64,000 bases of DNA from Sphingomonas aliaeris (GTDB lineage: Bacteria; Pseudomonadota; Alphaproteobacteria; Sphingomonadales; Sphingomonadaceae), in contig NZ_CP061037.1 in NCBI RefSeq assembly GCF_016743815.1, forward strand, positions 78,175 to 142,174, in the 5' to 3' direction. Positions within the stretch are counted from its first letter, which is position 1; every line of letters starts with the position of its first letter. The notes beneath the pieces were generated by a model that ran no database searches, was not told the DNA's origin, and worked only from the letters and a program-made list of their open reading frames with translations. The translations under genes and the position numbers were made by a program. Positions 17,018-26,578 of the stretch are shown here, piece by piece.

Positions 17018-17052
17018 GGCATCGGGGCGGGTTCGATGCCCGCCCTGATGCC
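17018..17052 (+). terminator. Hairpin terminator after the SRAP gene
   Basis: GGCATCGGGGCGGG pairs with CCCGCCCTGATGCC across a 7-base loop with one mismatch, starting four bases after the stop codon. Confidence 0.6.
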
Positions 17053-17072
17053 TCTAGGGTGACGAGAGGGGA

Positions 17073-17088
17073 GGGGCCTTTCGGCCCC
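17073..17088 (-). terminator. Short hairpin downstream of the 54-residue gene
   Basis: GGGGCC-TTTC-GGCCCC, perfect six-base stem eight bases beyond the leftward gene's stop. It has no clear T-run. Confidence 0.45.
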
Positions 17089-17096
17089 CGTGCAGA

Positions 17097-17261
17097 TCAG
17101 GCGAAGGGATCGTACTCGTTGACGATCGTAAGCGAGCTGTCGTGGTCTTCGGCGGTGATGACCGCATATTGGGTACCGACGGCGATCACCATGGTGGCGA
17201 CCATCAGGCTCCGGGCGAGGTTGAGGGCGTTCTTGCGGGCGATCCAGATGTCGTTGAACAT
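17097..17261 (-). CDS. Small single-pass membrane protein
   Basis: 54 residues from the ATG at 17261, preceded by AGGAG at 8-nt spacing. A basic N-terminus (MFNDIWIARKNALNLARS) is followed by a hydrophobic helix (LMVATMVIAVGTQYAVI) and a short acidic tail. Function unknown. Confidence 0.6.
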   Translation of the reverse strand: MFNDIWIARKNALNLARSLMVATMVIAVGTQYAVITAEDHDSSLTIVNEYDPFA

Positions 17262-17891
17262 GTTCGAGGCTCCTGTGAAGCCGGCGGGGTTCATCCCCGC
17301 TCGACAGGCGCCCGACAGGACGGGGAGGGGCCGCGATCACTTTCTTGCGGCACGCAAGAAAGCCGTAGCGAAGCGCCCGGACCCCTTGCGGGTTGATCGA
17401 ACAAGGCCCCGACCCGGCCCAAGGATTGCGCCTCCAAGAGCGGGGTGAAGCACGACGGCCGGACGCCGCCTGGGCAGCGCTGGACCGCCCGACACGCGCA
17501 CCCCACCCGGTGCATCGATCACCACCTCAGGCTGCGCGCCCTTCCGCGTCTCTGTCGATCAGGCATTGCACCGCGCCGCACGGCCGGTCCCAGCGGCATC
17601 GTTGGCGGAAAGATGTTTCCGGTTCTCGGAAAGAGATTTCCGTAGACGAGCGCTCTCGTCAGTCGATCGTCACCCGAATGGGCCGAGACCGCCCGCGGGC
17701 TCGGCGGAGCGTCAGCGGAGTAGAGCGACGGTCCCGGCCGCCAGGCCGGGAGACGCCCCGTGACCTTGCTTTGCCATCATGTCCGTTCGCTTGGACGTGA
17801 CACATCGCTCAGAACCGGCATCAAAGAGCTACGCGTGGACCCACGTGTGAAGTTCTCGAAAACATCCAGGCGATCGTATAGTGTTCGAACC
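17262..17891. other. Long intergenic leader with a perfect inverted repeat
   Basis: No credible gene. It contains a perfect 10-bp inverted repeat CTTTCTTGCG-GCA-CGCAAGAAAG (17340-17362) of operator or structured-RNA type. The in-frame extension of the downstream CoiA-like gene to a GTG at 17760 has poor composition and no ribosome site. Confidence 0.45.
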
Positions 17892-19844
17892 ATGGAGGAG
17901 CTGCCGGGTCGGCATGGACGGTTAAGTCCTAATCCCTTTGGTTTCGTCGATCACGCCGCCTTTGCTGGTTTCGGCGTCGATCTTGTCTGGGGCGTCGATG
18001 ACAATGGCGACGTCGTCCACATCAGCGCCGCGCGACGCGGATTGAAGTGTCGATTGAGCTGCCCTGCCTGCAAGGCCAAGCTGATCGCTCGCAAGGGAAC
18101 GAAGAAGGCCGCGCACTTCGCGCATCAGGGCCTCAACTCCGGTTGCGGAAGCGGCCGAGAAACCAACGCGCATTTCTGGGCCAAGCAGCTCCTGATAGAA
18201 CGAAAGCGAATTTGGACGCCGGTGGTGACCGCGGTCGTCGACGGGATCTCGCGAGAGGAAAGCGCGGCGAGATGGATGGAGTTCAGCGACGTGCGCTCCG
18301 AGCGTGGTCTCGAGCGGATCGTCCCGGACATCGTGCTGATCCTGGCCGACGGGCGCGAGCTGATCGTCGAGATCTGCGTGACGCATCCGTGCGGCGAAGA
18401 CAAAATCGCGCTGATCCAGTCCAGGGGCTGGCCCGCGATCGAGATCAACCTGCGCCATTTGCGGACGAGCCAGGACATGACGGCGATCGAGCGCGGCTTG
18501 CTGCAGGAAGCGCCGCGAACTTGGCTCTGCAACCCCAGGCGCGATCGGGCGGAGGAGAGGCTGCGCGCGGAGTTGGCCGCTGCTGCCGCGAAACGGGCAT
18601 CGGCTCTGCAACGCCGGGCAGCGCAGGAAGCCGACCGGAAACGCCGCGAGGCCGCGGCGATCGAAGCGGCGGGCAGGGACCTGCTGGACGCCGTGGCGGT
18701 CGCACGTCGGCACGTCCGGCCTGTTGCGGACAGCGCGCTTGCGCAGCTGATCGCGAACGATGGCGGCGAGCTGATCGGGATCTCGGATGCTGGCGCGGGG
18801 TGGTCCGTCACGCGAGAGGAATGGCAGGCCAGGCTGCTGGAGCAATTCGTCGTCGTCTCCGATCCGCGCACATTCGAAGATCGGACGTTCTCGCTGGACA
18901 GTACGATCGACTACCTCGAACCGTTGATCGCGCCTTCGTTCGTCGAACCGCCAAACGCGTCGATACACGCGTGGGTTCGCAGGCATTATCCCGAGATTCG
19001 GCTCCCGCGCGAGGCGGTGGAGGACTATCTCGAGGCGCTTTGCATGGCCGGTGCCCTGCAGTCGGAAGGAAGCGGCGTTTATGGCCTGCCCGAGGACTTC
19101 TCGCAGGAGCTGAAGCGGGAGCAGCGCCGTCTGCTCGAGATCGATCGGCGCACCGAAACCGCGCATTCGCTCATCGATGAAATGCTCGCCGACCTGCCGA
19201 TCGCGGAGACGGTCGATTTCGAGCCACAGGATTGGCTGAAGCGCGCTCTCCCGGGCGACGTCCATTCGCCTGACGATCTGCTGGTGGCAGGCGGCACTCC
19301 CTGTAGCGACCTGATGACGACGTTGCGCGCGCTTGCCGCAATGGTCGCCGGCGGTGAGGAGGCAGTCGATGACCTTTTGGGCCTGCCGCTCGAGGGAGCC
19401 CGCTACCGGGCGATCGAGCGGGGCACGGCGCGGCGGGCACGCGAGGCCGCAGACCGGGTGGAACGACTGCGCAGCGCGGCCACACGCACACTGGCGGCAG
19501 AGGCTGCCTCATGGCTGCTCACACCGCTCGAGGGATCGGACGACACGCCGCTGGCATTAGGCAGCCGCGCGGAAGCCGGTCTGAATCTGTGTATCGCGAC
19601 GCTCGCCAGGATCGGCGAGCGTCGCGAGGCAGATCGTGCTGAGGCCGTAGCGATTGCCGCCCGACGCGAGAAGCTGAGCGTTGCGGTGGCGAAACTCTAC
19701 CCGTCCGAGTTGCGCGAATTCGCCGTCAGGAATCACGCGACCGCACTCGGCTGCTCGCCATGGGAGGCCTGCGGGACCAATCATGGCCTCGAACTCGCGA
19801 TCCGTACGCTGACCCTACAGGCAGGGACGCGACGGCGACGCTGA
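17892..19844 (+). CDS. CoiA-like protein with zinc knuckle and PD-(D/E)XK nuclease domain
   Basis: 650 residues from the ATG at 17892. The N-terminal part has CPACKAKLIARKGTKKAAHFAH (CxxC at 57-60, HFAH at 75-78) and then ETNAHFWAKQLL, the conserved layout of CoiA-family proteins. VPDIVLILADGRELIVEICVTH at about 137-157 supplies the Asp and Glu of a restriction-like nuclease fold, and KIALIQSRGWPAIEINL completes it. The middle (about 220-265) is a charged Ala/Arg helix and the rest is alpha-helical with no family known to me. CoiA is best known from competence; on plasmids such proteins may process incoming single-stranded DNA or take part in defence. It precedes a HEPN/restriction cluster on the same arm. 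Confidence 0.7.
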   Translation: MEELPGRHGRLSPNPFGFVDHAAFAGFGVDLVWGVDDNGDVVHISAARRGLKCRLSCPACKAKLIARKGTKKAAHFAHQGLNSGCGSGRETNAHFWAKQLLIERKRIWTPVVTAVVDGISREESAARWMEFSDVRSERGLERIVPDIVLILADGRELIVEICVTHPCGEDKIALIQSRGWPAIEINLRHLRTSQDMTAIERGLLQEAPRTWLCNPRRDRAEERLRAELAAAAAKRASALQRRAAQEADRKRREAAAIEAAGRDLLDAVAVARRHVRPVADSALAQLIANDGGELIGISDAGAGWSVTREEWQARLLEQFVVVSDPRTFEDRTFSLDSTIDYLEPLIAPSFVEPPNASIHAWVRRHYPEIRLPREAVEDYLEALCMAGALQSEGSGVYGLPEDFSQELKREQRRLLEIDRRTETAHSLIDEMLADLPIAETVDFEPQDWLKRALPGDVHSPDDLLVAGGTPCSDLMTTLRALAAMVAGGEEAVDDLLGLPLEGARYRAIERGTARRAREAADRVERLRSAATRTLAAEAASWLLTPLEGSDDTPLALGSRAEAGLNLCIATLARIGERREADRAEAVAIAARREKLSVAVAKLYPSELREFAVRNHATALGCSPWEACGTNHGLELAIRTLTLQAGTRRRR

Positions 19845-20013
19845 TAGTTCGGGTTCGCTAGGGCTGCTCTCCGGACGCTGTAGACCGGTCTCAGTGAGCG
19901 GCCTGTTTCAAGCCCGAATGCTACAATCGTCGTCCGCAGGAGCGCAAAGGACGCGGTTGGGTGGCGGTTACGATCACGCCGTGGGCGTTGCGCCGCTGCT
20001 TTCTCGACAAATT

Positions 20014-20508
20014 TTAACTGATGACGCTGCGCCCGCCTGCCTCGAACAGCAGATAACCGGCATGGAAGAGAATGCACCAGCCGACTTCCTCCAGCACGCC
20101 GATCATATCGCCGTAGTTTCGGGCGGCTTCTTCTGGCGAATAGTGACCGATCGAGTCCGAGAATTCGACTCCGCAGGCCTCGAGATCGCGCGCAAGGTCA
20201 AGCGCGTCTTCGAGGGAGACGCGATGCCCAAAGATATGAGCGAAATCGTTTCTGAAGTCGTTGAACCGATCGAATGCCTCGCGATCTGAGGCATCGATCA
20301 AGCCATGCTTTTCAAGCAACTCGGTCTTTGCGGGGAAGCTCAATCTGTAAATTTTGTCGTCGGCCCGAACCGTGCTGATAAACTCGAGCAGGATGGCCTC
20401 CAGCGCGAGATGAATCTTCATTACCAGGGCGATGACCTCTGAATCATCGCCGAGGATCTGATTTGAGATGATGTCGTCGAGCTCAACCCGGCGGCTCGGC
20501 CTACGCAT
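20014..20508 (-). CDS. HEPN-type putative ribonuclease
   Basis: 164 residues, all helical in composition. The motif RNDFAH at 86-91 (R-x4-H) in a helix after DREAFDRFNDF is the catalytic signature of HEPN RNases found in toxins and defence systems. It is divergently placed from the restriction-modification gene. The product may act alone or as the abortive arm of that system. No cognate antitoxin frame is obvious beside it. Confidence 0.6.
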   Translation of the reverse strand: MRRPSRRVELDDIISNQILGDDSEVIALVMKIHLALEAILLEFISTVRADDKIYRLSFPAKTELLEKHGLIDASDREAFDRFNDFRNDFAHIFGHRVSLEDALDLARDLEACGVEFSDSIGHYSPEEAARNYGDMIGVLEEVGWCILFHAGYLLFEAGGRSVIS

Positions 20509-20715
20509 GCAAGTCCATCAAGATCGTCCTCCAGCCGCGGTGGGAGTGTGCTTCTCGTAAGGTCCGCCGGACTCCTGACAATAATGCCGGTACCACCATT
20601 CGACCTTCGTAGCGCGAAGCAGCGCGTAGCTTCAAACGGCCTGATCGTCGGGTTCGACGTGCAAGAACGTCGCCTTGCCCAGATGGCCATTTTGACGCCG
20701 ATTCCAACGATTGTC

Positions 20716-23700
20716 ATGCTAGGACGTGTTGATGACAGAAGCGCTTTAGAACGGAACGCTCAATTGCCCGATACGTCTCGCGAGATGCTGGATGCCTACC
20801 TTGACCGGATGCGTGAGATAAGGGCGACTGGGGGCGCTACCAACGAGACGTCCTACTACGGCGCACTCGAAACGTTGCTCAACGGCGTTGGACGCCAGCT
20901 CAAGCCTCGAGTCATCGCCAACGGTCAGATCCGCAATCAAGGGGCGGGCCACCCCGATTTCGGCCTCTACGGTCAATCGCAATGCCGAGGGTCGGAGCCG
21001 GTGAGCGGCAGCGGGGCCTTACCCGAGCGAGGCGTAGTCGAAGTAAAGGGCTTAGCCGAGGAGACATGGTTCACGGCCGGCACGACGCAGGTTTCTCAAT
21101 ATTGGGACCATTACGGTCTCGTTCTCGTTACCAACTACCGAGCCTTCCTATTGATCGGACGCGACGCACAGGGTCAGCCGGTTCGGCTGGAGCCGTTCAG
21201 TCTCGCCGCCAGCGAGACTGACTTTTGGGATCTTCGCTACGCAGCCGATAGCGTGCTCGACGGGCTGGGGGAGGCGCTGATCGATTATTTGAGGCGTGCC
21301 TTAAGCTATATGGCGCCGTTGACGCGTGCGTCCGATTTGGCGTGGCTTCTCGCCTCATATGCTCGCGACGCTCTGCGCCGCGTCGAGGCAAGTGCCGGCT
21401 TGCCCGCTCTTCAGACCGTTCGCTCGGGCCTCGAACAGGCGCTCGGATTGCGCTTCGAGGCTGCCAAGGGCGAGCACTTCTTCCGGTCTACACTCGTTCA
21501 GACCATCTTCTACGGCATCTTCAGTGCGTGGGTGCAATGGGCCCGGCTGCAGCCACCGAACACCGTGGCGCGCTTCGATTGGCACGCGGCCGGCTGGACG
21601 TTGCATGTGCCGATGGTTCGAACTCTTTTCGAGCAGGTGGCGACGCCGAGCCGGCTCGGGCCATTGGGGTTGGTCGAGGTGCTGGATTGGACGGGCAACG
21701 CGCTCAACCGCGTTGACCGAACGGAGTTCTTTGCTGCCTTCGACGAAGGACAAGCCGTCCAGTATTTCTACGAGCCGTTTCTGGCTCACTTCGATCCGGC
21801 GCTGCGCAAGCAGCTCGGCGTCTGGTATACGCCCCCCGAGATCGTCCGCTATATGGTCGCACGGGTAGACCTGGCGCTGCGCGAGGAACTCGGCATTGCG
21901 GAAGGCTTGGCGAGTCCGGCTGTCCACGTTCTTGACCCGTGTTGCGGCACCGGATCGTTTCTCGTCGAGGTGCTTCGCGTCGTTGAGCAGCGGTTGCGGG
22001 ATCAGGGCGAAGACGCGCTTGTTGCGCATGACCTAAGCGTCGCGGCGCGGAACCGCCTGTTCGGCTTCGAGCTGATGCCGGCGCCCTTCGTCGTCGCGCA
22101 TTGGCAGATTGGGATGCTGCTCGCTCAGGCCGGCGCGCCGCTGTCCGGCGATCAGCGCGCGTCGATCTATCTGACGAACGCGCTGACTGGTTGGACGCCA
22201 CCCACAGGACCGGTCGAGCAGCTTTTGCTGCCCGAACTGCAGCCGGAGCGCGATGCGGCCGAGCGGGTCAAGCAGGTAGACCCGATCCTCGTGATCATCG
22301 GCAATCCGCCCTACAATGCTTTCGCCGGCGTCAGCCCCGACGAAGAGGAACAGCTCGTCGATCCGTACAAGGCGGGTTTGCGGTCCGACTGGCAAATCAA
22401 GAAATTCAACCTCGACGAGCTTTATGCCCGCTTTCTGCGAGTGGCGGAGCGACGGATCGTCGAGGGGTCCGGACGCGGGATCATCAGTTTCATTTCGAGT
22501 TACTCCTATCTGAGCGACCCGTCGTTCGTGGTGGTGCGGCGTCATCTTCTAGAGGGATTCCAGCGCATCTGGGTCGACAGCCTCAATGGCGACAGCCGCG
22601 AAACGGGCAAGCGGACGCCCGATGGGTCTCCCGACCCGTCCGTCTTCTCGACCCCGCTCAACCGTGAGGGGATCAAGCTGGGGACGGCGGTAGGCATGTT
22701 CGTGCGCACAGGCCCAGCCACGGAACAGGCTGAGGTGAGGTATCGGCAGTTCTGGGGCAGCAGTAAGCGCGAGGAGCTCCTCGCGACGCTAGATGATGGC
22801 GACCTCGATGCGGGATTTGAGGTAACGGCGCCAACGCCGGCAAACCGGTATAACTTCCGCCCTCTCGGGCCTGCGTCGGCTTACGACAATTGGCCGGACT
22901 TCCTCGCGCTCGCCGAAGCAGAACCATTCAGTGGACTTGCTGAAATGCGTAGGGGCGGCTTGATCGACTCAGATCGCGACAAGCTGGCCGAGCGCATGAG
23001 TCGATACATGGACCCGACTGTTAGCTTCGAAACCTTAGCAGCAGAGGGAACCGGGCCAACTCGGCCGGCCGGCCGGTTTGATCCTGAGCCGGCGAGAACG
23101 CGTCTGTTGGCGCGAGAGACGTTTCAGCCGGACAATATCGTACGATACGCGCTGCTGCCTTTAGATACCCGCTACGCGTACTACACTTCTACTCGACCGA
23201 TCTGGAATGAGCCACGTCCCGATCTCGTAGCTGCGGCACGGGATGGTAATTCATTTCTCGTCAGTCGAATGATGGCCGAGCGGCCGCGTGAGGGTTTGCC
23301 GGTCCTGCCAGTCACTGCGCTACCGGATTATCACCTTCTGCGCCCCAATATCCGCGCCTTTCCACTGCGGCTGCTCGGTGTCGACGGACCCCAGGGCGAT
23401 CTTCTGGCGACGTCGAGCGTACGTGCGAACCTCTCCGCCCGCGCACGTGCCTGGCTCATTGGGCTGACTTCCGGCGATCCAGACACTGACCATGATCTCG
23501 GCGATGCGCCTTGGTACCATGCGCTCGCCACCTCGGCCTCACCGGCGTGGCTAACGGAGAACCACGCCGCTATCCTGAGCGGCTGGCCCAAGGTGCCGCT
23601 GCCGGCGGATCTAACGCGGCTGCAGGCTTCGGCGCAGCTTGGGCGCCAAGTGGCGGCGCTGTTGGATACCGAGCGTACCCATACCGGCGTGACCATACCC

Positions 23701-24198
23701 CCTTACGATGCTCCGTACGGAATGCTCGGTCGGCTGATGCGCGTCGGCGGCGGAGCGCTGGGTCCAGCGGATCTTGCCGTTCTTGGCTGGGGAAGCGGCG
23801 GTGGCGGGGCGGCGGTCATGCCTGGGAACGGCGATGCGCGGGTCCGTCCCGCCTACGATGCCGAAGAAATGGAAGCGCTGACGACAGCGGCGGAGCGGCT
23901 GGAGGAAGATATCGACGCGCTGGTACACCGTCTCGGCAATCCCGTAGACGTGCACCTGAACGACACGGCCTACCTCAAGGGCGTTCCATCGGCGGTCTAC
24001 GAGCAGCTTGTCGGCGGATATCAAGTGTTGAAAAAATGGCTCTCCTACCGAGATCAGGAAGTCATCGGTCGTCCCCTTGCGGTGGCGGAGGTGCGCGAGG
24101 CCGTCGGGATCGTGCGTCGTCTAAGTGCCTATGTGCTCCTGCAGCCGGCGCTCGATGCCAGCTACGTTGCCATCCGCGCGCAGGCGTTCGACTGGTGA
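20716..24198 (+). CDS. Single-chain restriction-modification enzyme (type ISP/IIG-like N6-adenine methylase with nuclease domain)
   Basis: About 1160 residues from the ATG at 20716; an in-frame ATG at 20548 is only 39 bp from the divergent HEPN gene and less likely. Nuclease part: GHPDFGLYG (about 78-86) and GVVEVKGL (about 106-113), the PD...ExK pair. Methyltransferase: HVLDPCCGTGSFLVEVL (SAM-binding motif I, about 406) and IIGNPPYNAF (motif IV NPPY, about 530), diagnostic of N6-adenine methylases of the gamma class. The long C-terminal region is the probable target-recognition part, as in type ISP (LlaBIII-like) enzymes. The SNF2 helicase of true type ISP enzymes is not visible, so it may be closer to a type IIG/IIL fusion. 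One chain would both protect host DNA and cut unmodified DNA. Confidence 0.8.
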   Translation: MLGRVDDRSALERNAQLPDTSREMLDAYLDRMREIRATGGATNETSYYGALETLLNGVGRQLKPRVIANGQIRNQGAGHPDFGLYGQSQCRGSEPVSGSGALPERGVVEVKGLAEETWFTAGTTQVSQYWDHYGLVLVTNYRAFLLIGRDAQGQPVRLEPFSLAASETDFWDLRYAADSVLDGLGEALIDYLRRALSYMAPLTRASDLAWLLASYARDALRRVEASAGLPALQTVRSGLEQALGLRFEAAKGEHFFRSTLVQTIFYGIFSAWVQWARLQPPNTVARFDWHAAGWTLHVPMVRTLFEQVATPSRLGPLGLVEVLDWTGNALNRVDRTEFFAAFDEGQAVQYFYEPFLAHFDPALRKQLGVWYTPPEIVRYMVARVDLALREELGIAEGLASPAVHVLDPCCGTGSFLVEVLRVVEQRLRDQGEDALVAHDLSVAARNRLFGFELMPAPFVVAHWQIGMLLAQAGAPLSGDQRASIYLTNALTGWTPPTGPVEQLLLPELQPERDAAERVKQVDPILVIIGNPPYNAFAGVSPDEEEQLVDPYKAGLRSDWQIKKFNLDELYARFLRVAERRIVEGSGRGIISFISSYSYLSDPSFVVVRRHLLEGFQRIWVDSLNGDSRETGKRTPDGSPDPSVFSTPLNREGIKLGTAVGMFVRTGPATEQAEVRYRQFWGSSKREELLATLDDGDLDAGFEVTAPTPANRYNFRPLGPASAYDNWPDFLALAEAEPFSGLAEMRRGGLIDSDRDKLAERMSRYMDPTVSFETLAAEGTGPTRPAGRFDPEPARTRLLARETFQPDNIVRYALLPLDTRYAYYTSTRPIWNEPRPDLVAAARDGNSFLVSRMMAERPREGLPVLPVTALPDYHLLRPNIRAFPLRLLGVDGPQGDLLATSSVRANLSARARAWLIGLTSGDPDTDHDLGDAPWYHALATSASPAWLTENHAAILSGWPKVPLPADLTRLQASAQLGRQVAALLDTERTHTGVTIPPYDAPYGMLGRLMRVGGGALGPADLAVLGWGSGGGGAAVMPGNGDARVRPAYDAEEMEALTTAAERLEEDIDALVHRLGNPVDVHLNDTAYLKGVPSAVYEQLVGGYQVLKKWLSYRDQEVIGRPLAVAEVREAVGIVRRLSAYVLLQPALDASYVAIRAQAFDW

Positions 24199-24537
24199 AA
24201 CGTCGCCCACTAAGGTCGCTGCGACCGTCGGCAACGCCTAGCGTCGGCACGCTGAGCAGTAGGTCAGCGCTCGTCGGTGTGCATGATCGTAAGCGCTCGA
24301 GCGGTCATGGACAGATTGGCCAAGTCCTTTGGACCGGCGAACAGATCTCCATCGTAGCGATCGGCTCCGATGCCGCGGCTGTTTGTCGCAGGCGAGAAGG
24401 CCATTTTAGGATCTCGCCGGGCGGGAGCTTGGAGCAAGCCTCTTGCCAAAATCACCACACCACGCTACATCGATCGCGTCACGGGTCGCCACACGTCCTT
24501 TCGAGGAGTGCAAAAGGGCGGCCCTTCGCGTTTTCAG

Positions 24538-25392
24538 ATGACGCTTCCACCATATATCAAGCCGCATGCAACGGCTGGCCAGCGCGTCGCTCATCTGCGA
24601 AGCCGCGGGCTGATCGTCAAGCGGCCCAACGTAGCCGCGCGCAAGATAGACCTTGTCGGATACGAGCGGCTACGGATCTACTTCCTCAGCCGACGCCAGC
24701 TCGGCGTTGCCAACAGACCGTTCCGCCCGGGAACGACCTACCAGCAGATCCTGCGGCTCTACGACTGCGACAGCCTGCTGCGCGACGCGTGCTTCGCCGC
24801 TGTCGGACAGTTCGAACTCCTGCTGCGCAACGCCATGTCGGAGGCGTTGAGCGACGGCTTTGGCAGTCATCCGTACTTTGATCTGGCAGCGTTCAAGGAC
24901 GCGGGCGCCAATCTCGAGGCACTCCAGAGCTTCATGACCGCCTATAGCCAGTCCAAGGACCAGCGTGTGGCACATTACCGGCAAACCTACGCGACGCCCA
25001 TTCTACCCCCGATCTGGACCATGAAGGAGTTCCTCACCTTCGGGCGTTCGGTGCGCATCTTCAAATGTCTCGAGGGCTCGGTCCGAACGCATATCGCGAC
25101 ACAGTTTGGGGTGCCGAGCGATCAGGTGTTCACCAGCTGGCTCGAGTGTCTCGTCGACGTGCGCAACATCTGCGCGCACCACGACCGGCTGTTCAATCGC
25201 AGCTTCCAGAAACAGCCCCAGAGCCTCAGGCGTGCAGCTGTCCCGACAGCGCCGCGAAACAAGCTCAAGGCGATCCTCGAATGCCTCGACCATCTTCTGA
25301 CCCAGCGTGGCGCGCCAGTGGGGATCGTCGCTGATGTCGGCCGCATCCTCGCGCGGTTCCCGGAGGTTCAGCCTGCCGAGGTGGGTTACTAA
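24538..25392 (+). CDS. AbiD/AbiF-like abortive-infection protein (Abi_2, HEPN)
   Basis: 284 residues from the ATG at 24538; the frame is open upstream to 24370 but that extension is Arg-rich and unlike the family. The N-terminus IKPHATAGQRVAHLRSRGLIV...RKIDLVGYERLRIYFLSRR and the block FELLLRNAMSEAL match Abi_2/AbiD-AbiF proteins. In the C-terminal half, CLVDVRNICAHHDRLFNR holds the HEPN R-x4-H motif of this family, implying RNA cleavage on phage infection. It lies downstream of the restriction-modification gene on the same strand, so co-expression is plausible. Confidence 0.75.
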   Translation: MTLPPYIKPHATAGQRVAHLRSRGLIVKRPNVAARKIDLVGYERLRIYFLSRRQLGVANRPFRPGTTYQQILRLYDCDSLLRDACFAAVGQFELLLRNAMSEALSDGFGSHPYFDLAAFKDAGANLEALQSFMTAYSQSKDQRVAHYRQTYATPILPPIWTMKEFLTFGRSVRIFKCLEGSVRTHIATQFGVPSDQVFTSWLECLVDVRNICAHHDRLFNRSFQKQPQSLRRAAVPTAPRNKLKAILECLDHLLTQRGAPVGIVADVGRILARFPEVQPAEVGY

Positions 25393-25402
25393 CGCGAACG
25401 AA

Positions 25403-25427
25403 GGCCCGGAAGCGAAGCTCCCGGGCC
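25403..25427. terminator. Bidirectional hairpin terminator
   Basis: GGCCCGG-A-AGC / GCT-C-CCGGGCC around a GAA loop, between the convergent Abi gene and ssb. Confidence 0.6.
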
Positions 25428-25439
25428 AATCCGCCTCGA

Positions 25440-25844
25440 TCAGAAGGGAATGTCGTCGTCGTCGTTGTCCTGCCGATTGTCCTGCTGCTGGCGGGACTTG
25501 CCGTAGGAGAGGAACGTCACTTCGTCGGCGATGATCTCGACGCCGTAGCGCTCGATGTTCTCCTGGTCGGTCCAGCGGGTATAGTGGATGCGGCCGCGAA
25601 CCATCACCTTCTGCCCCTTTTCGACATACTCGGCGACCGTCTTGGCGACGCCGTTGAAGCAGGTGATCCGGTGCCACTCGGTATTTTCGACCCGGCGACC
25701 GTTCTCCTTGAGGACCTTGCCCTCGCTGTCGCGCTTCGGGCGCGAGGTCGCGAGGCTGAACTGAGTGATCTTGGTGCCGCCCTGGGTGGAGCGGGTCTCG
25801 GGCGTGGCGCCGACGTTGCCGGCGAGGATGACGAGGTTCTGCAT
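25440..25844 (-). CDS. ssb: Single-stranded DNA-binding protein
   Basis: 134 residues from the ATG at 25844 (AAAAAAGGAACC upstream). OB-fold landmarks are MQNLVILAGNVGATPETRSTQGGTKITQFSLAT, WHRITCFNGVAKTVAEYVEKGQKVMVRGRI and YGVEIIADEVTFL. The acidic tip DDDDIPF is the SSB C-terminal peptide that recruits partner enzymes. At 134 residues with a very short linker it is a plasmid-type SSB. A structured element 105 nt upstream of the start is shared with the DUF2493 gene. Confidence 0.93.
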   Translation of the reverse strand: MQNLVILAGNVGATPETRSTQGGTKITQFSLATSRPKRDSEGKVLKENGRRVENTEWHRITCFNGVAKTVAEYVEKGQKVMVRGRIHYTRWTDQENIERYGVEIIADEVTFLSYGKSRQQQDNRQDNDDDDIPF

Positions 25845-25948
25845 TTCGAGGTTCCTTTTTTGCTTCGCCGGGGGATCGTCCCCTCGACTGAACACCGTCA
25901 AAGACGGTCAGGACGACCTCTCCACCGGAGCGCGAAGACGCGGAGGGG

Positions 25949-26015
25949 AACCCCGATCAGAGGGGTGGTGCGGGCAGCCGCGTAAGCGGCAACTCGGCCC
26001 GAATGATCGCGGGTT
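25949..26015 (-). promoter_or_regulatory. Conserved-core hairpin element, copy 1 (ssb leader)
   Basis: The core GGGTGGTGCGGGCAGCCGC, four variable bases, then GCGGCAACTCGGCCCG is almost identical to copy 2 at 28506-28570. Outside the core the arms AACCCCGATCA (25949-25959) and TGATCGCGGGTT (26004-26015) pair with one bulge. The arm sequence differs from copy 2, yet pairing is kept in both. It ends 105 nt before the ssb ATG. It could be a structured RNA leader, a protein-binding cruciform or a single-strand initiation signal. Confidence 0.6.
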
Positions 26016-26578
26016 GGAGGGGTGGACGGCCGGCTTAGGTCGTTCAGGAAAGAGAGGGGATGAACCCCACGGGCGCGCAAACGCCGAGGATCCGAGGAGC
26101 AGGACACCCTCGTCGCTGTCTTCGTCCGGCATTGCCATTCGCATGATCCCTAGGCCGGGGCGGCTTCGATTGCCGTTGCGCCACATCCTTAAGCTGGGCG
26201 CGCGGGGCTTCACGAAGGATGACCGCCACCCTTGAAGGACCAGGCACCGCCTTCCTGCCTACGGCGCGCGTGGCGTGCCCGATGTCGATAGGCCGACAGG
26301 TCGGTCCCACGCGATCCACGCCGCTGGACTGTGAGAATCGAGCGCGGCTGTCGTGATGCCGATCAGGGCTTCCGCACGGGCGAGAGCTGCGCACCCGGAC
26401 GATCGGTGGTGCTATGACGCGCTCCCTCTGACTAGGGTGGACGGCGGGTTCCCGCGCCTCGAAATAGGGAAGCCGCTCCGCGTCTCAGATCAATGCGGGC
26501 GCGTCGGTGCCGCGAATTCAGGCGCGACCCGCCCTACAGGACGAGGGACTTGATAGATTGGCGATTTCCACGAAGTGC
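26016..26578. other. Gap without a supported gene
   Basis: Several overlapping frames on both strands are Arg/Pro/Ser-rich and lack ribosome sites. A decayed gene cannot be excluded, but I find nothing recognisable. Confidence 0.35.

Noticed and set aside
17922..19265. 447-codon reverse open frame opposite the CoiA-like gene
   Set aside because: No motif or ribosome site, while the forward frame contains the CxxC, HFAH and nuclease motifs.
25908..26213. 101-codon reverse frame upstream of ssb
   Set aside because: It runs across the structured element, is Pro/Arg/Ser-rich and lacks a ribosome site.
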